Assembly: GCA_004321925.1 (NCBI GenBank)
Contig: SCQH01000071.1
Location: 1 to 58,432, forward strand
Reading direction: 5' to 3'
Length of the DNA: 58,432 bases
Source of the DNA: Nitrospirota bacterium
GTDB lineage: Bacteria > Nitrospirota > Thermodesulfovibrionia > Thermodesulfovibrionales > UBA6898
The notes under the pieces were generated by a model. That model was not told the DNA's origin. It worked only from the letters and a program-made list of their open reading frames with translations, and searched no databases. Positions 52,864 through 58,432 of this stretch are shown here, piece after piece (within the stretch, counting starts at the first letter, position 1; every line of letters begins with the position of its first letter). A program made the position numbers and the translations under genes.

Positions 52864-53418
52864 ATGAAAGAAGTAGCAGAGATGGCGGTAAAGCTGATGG
52901 CGGCTTCGGCGCGGACAGCCCCGAAGGCAGGGGGCAAGGACTTTCTTGAGATCGTTGTGATCACGAAGGATGAAGACCTCAAGAAGATCGCAGAGGCAAT
53001 GAAGGCATATGCCCCGAAGAGCACGAACGAGGCCTTCTGGCTCAGGGACGCCTCGAACATCGAAAATTCCGGGGCCCTGCTCCTTATCGGCCTGGCAAAG
53101 CCGGTCACTGCGGGGTATGACTGCGGGGCCTGCGGGTATCCCACCTGCGGCGAGTTCGCCAAGAACAAACAGATGAAGGACAAGGAGATGGGCTATACCG
53201 GCCCGCACTGCGTCATGAGGATGATCGACATCGGCGTTGCCCTTTCCTCGGCGGCAAAGACCGCAAGCATCCTGAATGTGGACAACAGGGTCCAGCAGAG
53301 GGTCGGCGCAGCAGCGCGGGCCATCGGGATGATACAGGGTGAGGTCGTCATGGGCATACCGGTCAGCATAACCGGCAAGAGCATCTACTACGACCGGCAG
53401 GCAGCAGCGAAACATTGA
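52864..53418 (+). CDS. DUF2148 ferredoxin-domain protein
   Basis: 184 residues. The Cys motif DCGACGYPTCGEF near residue 84 and the single Cys in GPHCVMR near 118 could hold an Fe-S cluster in the family style; the rest is DUF2148 (ARTAPKAGGKDFLEI; VALSSAAKTASILNVDNRV). A reductase or cluster-carrier role is inferred. A strong AAGGAGG site precedes the ATG. It follows the ChrB gene by 39 bases. Confidence 0.85.
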   Translation: MKEVAEMAVKLMAASARTAPKAGGKDFLEIVVITKDEDLKKIAEAMKAYAPKSTNEAFWLRDASNIENSGALLLIGLAKPVTAGYDCGACGYPTCGEFAKNKQMKDKEMGYTGPHCVMRMIDIGVALSSAAKTASILNVDNRVQQRVGAAARAIGMIQGEVVMGIPVSITGKSIYYDRQAAAKH

Positions 53419-53460
53419 TCCAGATGACGATACAGGGAGGGCATAGTATTTTCGCTCATT

Positions 53461-53497
53461 CTCGGTCCCGGCATTCGCCGGGGCCTCCGAGGCTTTT
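53461..53497 (+). terminator. Hairpin terminator between DUF2148 and MFS genes
   Basis: CTCGGTCCCGGC pairs with GCCGGGGCCTCCGAG around ATTC with one small bulge, then CTTTT. A weak T-run allows partial read-through to the MFS gene. Confidence 0.5.
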
Positions 53498-53589
53498 ACC
53501 TCATTATCCCGTAGAAGCATCATTTCGGAATATCGGTAAAAGAATCCGCTCAAATACCGTACCCTGCCTGCTTTGTGAGGTTGACCCCG

Positions 53590-54798
53590 ATGAGTAATTT
53601 ATTCTCACCCTTTGCCGCTCTCTGCTCGGTAGGCTTTTTTGCCAGGCTTTCGTATGCTCTGGCACGGAGCCCGGTGCTCCCGCTCTTTGCCCTGTATCTT
53701 GGTGCGGGGCCTGAGGCGATCGGGTTTGCCGTGGGAGTCTCGACCGTGACCGGCATCTTTTTCAAGCTGCCGGCAGGGGCGCTCTCTGATGTGATCGGCA
53801 GGAAACGCACCATGCTGATCGGGCTGCTCTTTTTCGGCTTCACGCCCTTTGCCTATCTCTGGGTGAAGGACTACAATCTGCTGATCGTGATCAGGTTCAT
53901 CCATGGGCTTGCCACAGCGATCTACGGACCGGTCTCCATGGCCGTTGTTGCCGACATCGCGGGTAAGAACAAGGGGGAGATGCTTTCGTGGTTTTCGTCA
54001 GTGACCATCATCGGCAATCTTCTCGGCGCACCCCTCGGCGGTTTTATCCTCCACAGGGCCCCGGGGGCGGCAGGACCGTCCCTGGCCGATTTCCAGTATG
54101 CCTATCTTGCAAGCGGCATTGCAGGGATGTTCGCCCTTATCCTGGCGCTCGGGATACTTCGTGGAGACAAGACTGAAGAACATGGCAGAGGCCTGAAAGA
54201 GGCATTTCAGAAATTCATATCAGGCATAAAAGAGGTGCTCAGCGACAAGCGCATCGCAATCACCTCTGCCATGGAGGGGCTGCAAAATATGACCGTCGGC
54301 GCGCTCGAGGCCTTCCTGCCTATCTATGCGGTCAGGGTTGCCGGCCTTAACGAGTTTCAGGCAGGTCTGCTCTGGGGCGTCCAGGTCGTCACCACCATAC
54401 TCTCAAAGCCGATCATGGGAAAGACCTCCGACAGATACGGGAGGAAGGCCCTTATTACCATCGGCCTTATAATCTGCGCTCTCTCTTTCGGGCTGGTCCC
54501 TGTCTTCAGGGACTTTTATCTGCTGATGATCACCGCGGCCTTCTTCGGCCTTGGAGAGGCCCTCGTTCAGTCCTCAGGGGCCGCATTCGTCGCCGACCTC
54601 TGCAAGGAAAAGCATTTTGGCACTGCCATGGGGACCTTCGGGACGATCTTCGATATCGGCCATGCCACCGGCCCTATCCTCGCAGGGGTCCTCCTGGCAA
54701 GCCACAGTTATCTCTTTTCGTTCTGGGCAATGGCAGCCCTGCTCCTTGTTGCCACGCCGGTCTTTGTCCTGACCGTGAAGACTGATGCAGAAGCATAA
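53590..54798 (+). CDS. MFS transporter
   Basis: 402 residues from ATG 53590 (GAGGTTGACCCCG upstream). About 12 membrane helices; the MFS loop 2-3 motif is GALSDVIGRKRTM and the symmetric loop 8-9 motif is GKTSDRYGRKALI. No substrate signature recognised. Located in the ChrB-DUF2148 neighbourhood but 171 bases downstream past a hairpin, so partial co-expression is possible. Confidence 0.88.
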   Translation: MSNLFSPFAALCSVGFFARLSYALARSPVLPLFALYLGAGPEAIGFAVGVSTVTGIFFKLPAGALSDVIGRKRTMLIGLLFFGFTPFAYLWVKDYNLLIVIRFIHGLATAIYGPVSMAVVADIAGKNKGEMLSWFSSVTIIGNLLGAPLGGFILHRAPGAAGPSLADFQYAYLASGIAGMFALILALGILRGDKTEEHGRGLKEAFQKFISGIKEVLSDKRIAITSAMEGLQNMTVGALEAFLPIYAVRVAGLNEFQAGLLWGVQVVTTILSKPIMGKTSDRYGRKALITIGLIICALSFGLVPVFRDFYLLMITAAFFGLGEALVQSSGAAFVADLCKEKHFGTAMGTFGTIFDIGHATGPILAGVLLASHSYLFSFWAMAALLLVATPVFVLTVKTDAEA

Positions 54799-54841
54799 GC
54801 CAGGCTTGTAGTAAGCCCCCGGAGCTGTTATCATTAATCCC

Positions 54842-55258
54842 ATGAAGAGCTTCCGGAAAGAGCTGTGGTTCAACGTGCCAACGCGCAGGGCCTTTATCAA
54901 CATAACCCCGCAGGTCAATGACTGCCTCACGGAAAGCGGTGTACAGGAAGGGCTGGTGCTGGTCAATGCGATGCATATAACCGCATCGGTCTTTATCAAT
55001 GACGACGAGTCCGGGCTGCATCACGATTACGAGGTCTGGCTCGAAAAGCTCGCCCCTCATGAGCCGGTAGCATACTACGAACATAACCGGGGAGAGGACA
55101 ACGCTGACGCGCATCTGAAGCGCCAGATCATGGGCAGGGAGGTCGTTGTCGCCGTCACCCAGGGCCGCCTCGACCTCGGTCCGTGGGAACAGATATTTTA
55201 CGGCGAATTTGACGGCAGACGAAAAAAACGCGTCCTGGTCAAGATCATCGGGGAATGA
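54842..55258 (+). CDS. yjbQ: YjbQ (UPF0047) family protein
   Basis: 138 residues, family length. [39 protein letters not shown] and a late [40 protein letters not shown] are diagnostic. The family has secondary thiamine-phosphate synthase activity in vitro; its physiological role is uncertain. It is coupled to pdxA by an ATGA overlap. Confidence 0.92.
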   Translation: MKSFRKELWFNVPTRRAFINITPQVNDCLTESGVQEGLVLVNAMHITASVFINDDESGLHHDYEVWLEKLAPHEPVAYYEHNRGEDNADAHLKRQIMGREVVVAVTQGRLDLGPWEQIFYGEFDGRRKKRVLVKIIGE

Positions 55259-56229
55259 AGAAGATCGCCATCACCATGGGGGACCCTGCCGGGGTAGGGC
55301 CTGAGATAATTGTCAGGGCCCTGGCCATGCAGGAGACATATGCCTGCTGCAGGCCAATCGTCATTGCCTCCCGGCCCGTCCTTGAAGAGGCGCTGAGCCT
55401 CCTGGGATCTCATCTAACGCTTAAGAGTATCGAATCCCCTAACGAGGCAGACCCGTCTCTCTCATCGATCAATTTCATCGAGACCGGCGGCCCGGCCGGC
55501 TTTCAGAAACGACAGGCAACGGCTGAAGGTGGGCTGGCCTCTATCAGAGCTATCAGGAAGGCGGTCGAACTTGCCCAGGCCGGAGAGGTCGACGCCATTG
55601 TCACTGCCCCGATATCAAAAGAGGCGCTAAAGCATGCCGGCATGAAATGGCCGGGGCATACCGAGATGCTGGCCGAACTCACTGGCACGCAGGAGTATGC
55701 CATGATGCTGGTCGGCGGTCCTCTCAGGGTCATCCTGGTAACGATACATACGTCAATAAAAAGCGTCCCGGGCCTGATCACCAGAGGAAATGTCCTTCGG
55801 ACGCTCAGGCTTGCCGCGAAGGCTGCCGCAATGCTCGGGATAATGGAACCACGGATCGCTGTTGCCGGCCTCAATCCCCATGCAGGAGAAGCAGGCCTCT
55901 TCGGCGATGAAGAAGCAGTGGCCATTATCCCTGCCATGGAAGATGCCCGGAATGAGGGGATTCCCTGCACCGGACCCTACCCTCCTGATACGGTATTTCA
56001 GAAGGCTTATAAGGGGAATATTGATCTTATCGTCTGCATGTACCACGACCAGGGATTGATACCGCTTAAGATGATCGCGTTTGACAAAGGGGTCAATGTG
56101 ACGGTCGGCCTGCCTATCATCAGGACCTCGCCTGATCATGGCACAGCCTATGACATTGCCTGGAAAGGGGTTGCAGACCCCTCAAGCATGATGGAAGCAA
56201 TACGCCTTGCAGCAGGTCTGAGGCTCTGA
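55255..56229 (+). CDS. pdxA: 4-hydroxythreonine-4-phosphate dehydrogenase
   Basis: 324 residues. [12 protein letters not shown] at the start, [13 protein letters not shown] (metal-ligand His), [16 protein letters not shown] and [13 protein letters not shown] are the PdxA hallmarks. It oxidises 4-phosphohydroxy-threonine in pyridoxal phosphate synthesis (DXP-dependent route). It overlaps yjbQ upstream by four bases and rsmA downstream by one. Confidence 0.96.
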   Translation: MKKIAITMGDPAGVGPEIIVRALAMQETYACCRPIVIASRPVLEEALSLLGSHLTLKSIESPNEADPSLSSINFIETGGPAGFQKRQATAEGGLASIRAIRKAVELAQAGEVDAIVTAPISKEALKHAGMKWPGHTEMLAELTGTQEYAMMLVGGPLRVILVTIHTSIKSVPGLITRGNVLRTLRLAAKAAAMLGIMEPRIAVAGLNPHAGEAGLFGDEEAVAIIPAMEDARNEGIPCTGPYPPDTVFQKAYKGNIDLIVCMYHDQGLIPLKMIAFDKGVNVTVGLPIIRTSPDHGTAYDIAWKGVADPSSMMEAIRLAAGLRL

Positions 56230-56999
56230 TGCCCAAGAAAAAGCTCGGCCAGAACTTTTTGTCCGATCCGTTTGTGCTCGGCAGGATAATCGAGGCGGCG
56301 GACCTTACCCCTGATGACACCGTGATAGAGATCGGCCCCGGCCCGGGCAGCCTCACAAAACTGCTCGCCGAAAATGTGAAGAGACTCATCGCGATCGAGC
56401 TTGACCACGATCTCTGTGTGAAGCTGCTCCCCAAGCTCTCCGCTTTCCGTAATGTCGAGCTGATAGAGGGCGATGCCCTGAAATACTCTTATAATGATGT
56501 TGGAAGGTTCAAGGTCGTGGCCAATATCCCTTATTACATTACAACCCCGCTCATCTTCAGGCTCCTCGAGGAAAAGGAAAATCTGGGCTCAATAACCCTT
56601 ACCATCCAGAAAGAGGTTGCCGAGCGGATCGTTGCAGGCCCGGGGGGAAAGGATTACGGAGTCCTTTCTATCATGGTCCAGTATTATTCGATACCGCAGC
56701 TCAAGTTCATTGTGCCGAAGGAGTTGTTCTGGCCCGTGCCGAAGGTAGACTCGGCCGTGGTCCATATTACACTGCGAAAGACCCCGGCGGTCGAAGTAAA
56801 AGACGAGGAGTTTTTTTTCAAGGTCATACGGACGGCCTTTTCCCAAAGGAGAAAGACCCTTTCAAACTCCTTAAAGCCCTTCGGCCCTGCGGTAAAAGAG
56901 GTTCTCGAAATAGCTGCTGTCGATCCGGTAAGAAGACCGGAGACCCTGAGTATTTCAGAGTTTGCACAGATAGCGGACCTGCTTGTCGAAAAGCAGTAG
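56229..56999 (+). CDS. rsmA: 16S rRNA dimethyladenosine transferase
   Basis: 256 residues. SAM motif VIEIGPGPGSLTKLL near residue 31, catalytic NIPYYITTPLI near 99, and the opening KKKLGQNFLSDP. It dimethylates the two adjacent adenines near the 3' end of 16S rRNA (KsgA). The pdxA-rsmA pairing is widespread; the yjbQ neighbour is a variation. The last gene of the three-gene operon. Confidence 0.96.
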   Translation: MPKKKLGQNFLSDPFVLGRIIEAADLTPDDTVIEIGPGPGSLTKLLAENVKRLIAIELDHDLCVKLLPKLSAFRNVELIEGDALKYSYNDVGRFKVVANIPYYITTPLIFRLLEEKENLGSITLTIQKEVAERIVAGPGGKDYGVLSIMVQYYSIPQLKFIVPKELFWPVPKVDSAVVHITLRKTPAVEVKDEEFFFKVIRTAFSQRRKTLSNSLKPFGPAVKEVLEIAAVDPVRRPETLSISEFAQIADLLVEKQ

Positions 57000-57015
57000 G
57001 TTGGAGGCGTTATGT

Positions 57016-57471
57016 TTAGCGCATAAAATCGTCGATGATCAAGCACTCAATTTCTTTGTTTTTTTCGAATGCCCTGTCGTTGCAGAGAAACGCCCCGGCA
57101 CCCTGCGAAAGCGCTGAAGCCAACTGTATCGCATCAGGCGTCTTATAACCATATTTCGCCCTTAACCCCGCCGCACGGTCAGCAACATCAAGCGTCATAT
57201 CTATCCATGAAAGGTGCGGATAGGTGACCAGCAGGGAATAAAATTTGAGGACAAGCCCCTCTTTTTTCAACTTATAGGGCTGTACAAGGATTTCGAGCAG
57301 GGTCAGGGTAGACGTTAAGGCCTTAATCCTGCCGGCCTCAATATCTTCGAATACCGGCTCGCACAGTTTGTAATAACGCGGATGCTGTTCGACGAAATAG
57401 ATGAATACGCTCGTATCCAGGTAGACCGCACTTTGTTTTCGTAAAAGGGTTATGAGTGGCGGAGGAGTCAC
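57016..57471 (-). CDS. PIN-domain toxin (VapC-like)
   Basis: 151 residues. Acidic PIN residues: Asp in VYLDTSVFIYFVE, Asp in KTPDAIQLASALSQGAG and Asp in FLCNDRAFEKN. PIN toxins are RNases cutting tRNA or rRNA. Its start overlaps by four bases the stop of the antitoxin gene, as in vapBC operons. Confidence 0.88.
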   Translation of the reverse strand: MTPPPLITLLRKQSAVYLDTSVFIYFVEQHPRYYKLCEPVFEDIEAGRIKALTSTLTLLEILVQPYKLKKEGLVLKFYSLLVTYPHLSWIDMTLDVADRAAGLRAKYGYKTPDAIQLASALSQGAGAFLCNDRAFEKNKEIECLIIDDFMR

Positions 57472-57686
57472 CAGGCCTTGCGTTCTTTCTTAAGATAATC
57501 CTCGCGATACATTCCTTTGCCAATGCCTGACAACGCGGAACTGTATTGCGCAGGCTTCGGCATGATGACGGTAACTTCGCCTTTGACGATCACCAGTAGT
57601 TCATCTCTGCCCTTAAGATGCATTGCCTCCCGTGATTCCTTGGGAAGGACCATCTGGTTCTTTGAACTCAACCGTACTGTCTGCAT
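57468..57686 (-). CDS. AbrB/SpoVT-type antitoxin (VapB-like)
   Basis: 72 residues. The swapped-hairpin AbrB DNA-binding fold: VRLSSKNQMVLPKESREAMHLKGRDELLVIV. The basic C-terminal tail (REDYLKKERKAW) probably contacts the toxin. It overlaps the toxin gene by four bases and probably represses the pair. Confidence 0.85.
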   Translation of the reverse strand: MQTVRLSSKNQMVLPKESREAMHLKGRDELLVIVKGEVTVIMPKPAQYSSALSGIGKGMYREDYLKKERKAW

Positions 57687-57781
57687 AATTCACCCCCTGA
57701 TACTTGCTTTACTTTTACATGAAAAGTAAAGCAAAGTCAAGAGTTTTGCCAAGATCAAAGACCTGGCACCATTTATTCGCA

Positions 57782-58123
57782 CTATTCAAGTATCACGATC
57801 CGAAGGCTGGTCAGAACAAGTCGCTTATTTTTATCTGAAATCTCTCCAAGATGGTCAAGAAAACGTCGGTTTTCGATTGACCGTATTTGATCGACTATAA
57901 TATCTGAATCACACATAAGTCCCGCCTCGCCTTTCTTCAGATGAATGCGCAGGATCTCCGCCGCAAGCTGCACTTTAGTCGTTATAGGACAGACAATGGT
58001 GCTGGGATGGGTCTCATTCAAGAGATTCGTTTGGATGACGACCACTGGCCTGATCTTGCCCGGTTCCGTGCCGAAGCGCGGATTAAGGTCTGCTGCATAT
58101 ACGTGAAATTTGACAGGCGTCAT
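57782..58123 (-). CDS. MazF/PemK-family toxin
   Basis: 113 residues. VYAADLNPRFGTEPGKIRPVVVIQTNLLNE, with the family's Arg-Pro-Val-Val, and HPSTIVCPITTKV are MazF signatures. Members are sequence-specific mRNA endoribonucleases. It overlaps by four bases the upstream partner, presumed antitoxin. Confidence 0.9.
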   Translation of the reverse strand: MTPVKFHVYAADLNPRFGTEPGKIRPVVVIQTNLLNETHPSTIVCPITTKVQLAAEILRIHLKKGEAGLMCDSDIIVDQIRSIENRRFLDHLGEISDKNKRLVLTSLRIVILE

Positions 58124-58338
58124 TTTGGCAGTCTGTCTTCAATCAGCTCCAGTTCACGGAGCGCCTCAAGTGATGATTCCGATACCAAACAGGACTCCTT
58201 TATCAGCCGTTTTTTCAGGACACTCCGCTTCATAAACCTATTGTAAAAGCTCAAGGCGTCGTTGATGTAGGCGTTTCGTGATGTATGGATCGTTTCGATA
58301 ACCTCTTCGGTCGATAACGTATCATATTTTTCGCACAT
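58120..58338 (-). CDS. Presumed antitoxin of the MazF-like toxin
   Basis: 72 residues. An N-terminal 30-residue region and a helical, charged C-terminus (SSLEALRELELIEDRLPK). It has no obvious AbrB motif; SRNAYINDALSFYNRF resembles CopG/RHH-type helices. ATG at 58338 lacks a good ribosome site, whereas an out-of-frame ATG at 58348 has one (GAGGACACC). Role assigned by position upstream of mazF. Confidence 0.7.
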   Translation of the reverse strand: MCEKYDTLSTEEVIETIHTSRNAYINDALSFYNRFMKRSVLKKRLIKESCLVSESSLEALRELELIEDRLPK

Positions 58339-58344
58339 TTAAAG

Positions 58345-58411
58345 TCATGGTGTCCTCAAAATGGTAATGTAATTTATCGAGAAAAACATAACCAGAGGAG
58401 AGACACCATGA
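58345..58411. repeat. Inverted repeat spanning two divergent starts
   Basis: TCATGGTGTCCTC (58345-58357) is the near-reverse complement of GAGAGACACCATGA (58398-58411). Both arms contain a start codon and a ribosome site on opposite strands, 40 bases apart. Confidence 0.5.
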
Positions 58412-58432
58412 CTCAAAAGAATTGTACCAGAA
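58408..58432 (+). CDS. First codons of a gene cut by the window edge
   Basis: ATG at 58408 with AGAGGAG nine bases upstream, encoding only MTQKNCTR before the window ends. Too short to assign. The position beside toxin-antitoxin genes and an inverted repeat would suit a transposase, but nothing in the eight codons proves this. Confidence 0.5.

Overview
The window is about 58 kb of dense, fairly GC-rich bacterial chromosome with short intergenic gaps. The gene mix suggests an anaerobic or microaerophilic, sulfur- and metal-handling bacterium of the Nitrospirota or deltaproteobacterial type: a TIGR03960-type radical SAM/RNase G pair, a DsrC-like protein, a predicted selenocysteine DsbC-like protein, cytochrome P460, an ECF Ni/Co importer, many lipoproteins and Lys/Ala-rich small proteins. 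That placement is inference from gene content; no 16S rRNA or phylogeny was available.

Left part (1-17 kb): the end of a NorD-like VWA protein, two soluble PQQ-type sugar dehydrogenases, a DUF1499 protein, two Lys/Ala-rich basic proteins (one with a Cys-rich tail), pirin, TPR proteins, an HExxH membrane protease, a DsrC-like protein lacking both redox cysteines, a P460 cytochrome, an MBL-fold hydrolase, then a minus-strand NHEJ operon (DUF72, LigD, Ku, TPR protein) and a SYLF protein.

Middle (17-33 kb): tRNA-Leu(CAG), a DsbC-like gene split by an in-frame UGA exactly at the first residue of its CPYC-type motif with a perfect hairpin just downstream (predicted selenoprotein), a HesA/ThiF-like enzyme, tRNA-Phe(GAA), lnt, prfB with its +1 programmed frameshift, trpD, two minus-strand envelope genes, an F420-type dinucleotide oxidoreductase, a HigBA-type toxin-antitoxin pair, a siroheme synthase domain and bamD. 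These are followed by the plus-strand run TIGR03960 radical SAM - rng - larE - glcF.

Right part (33-58 kb): rdgB, smc, glcD, a DEAD-box helicase, a MutY-like glycosylase without the Fe-S cluster, and a cbiMN-cbiQ-cbiO importer with two oddities: an out-of-frame signal-peptide-like leader before cbiM, and an in-frame extra domain after cbiO that still carries its own ribosome binding site. Then come a Nudix hydrolase, MgtC, TyrS, a cupredoxin, a glycosyltransferase and a DUF3617 lipoprotein. A ChrB-domain gene follows, with a strong promoter overlapped by a near-perfect 34-bp palindrome and with a DUF2148 ferredoxin and an MFS transporter downstream. The yjbQ-pdxA-rsmA operon comes next, and finally two toxin-antitoxin pairs (VapBC-type and MazEF-type) and the first codons of a further gene cut by the window edge.

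The clearest overlooked item is the selenoprotein: conventional annotation would split it into two short hypothetical proteins. No CRISPR array, rRNA or complete insertion sequence was seen, and no stretch over 300 bases lacks a gene.
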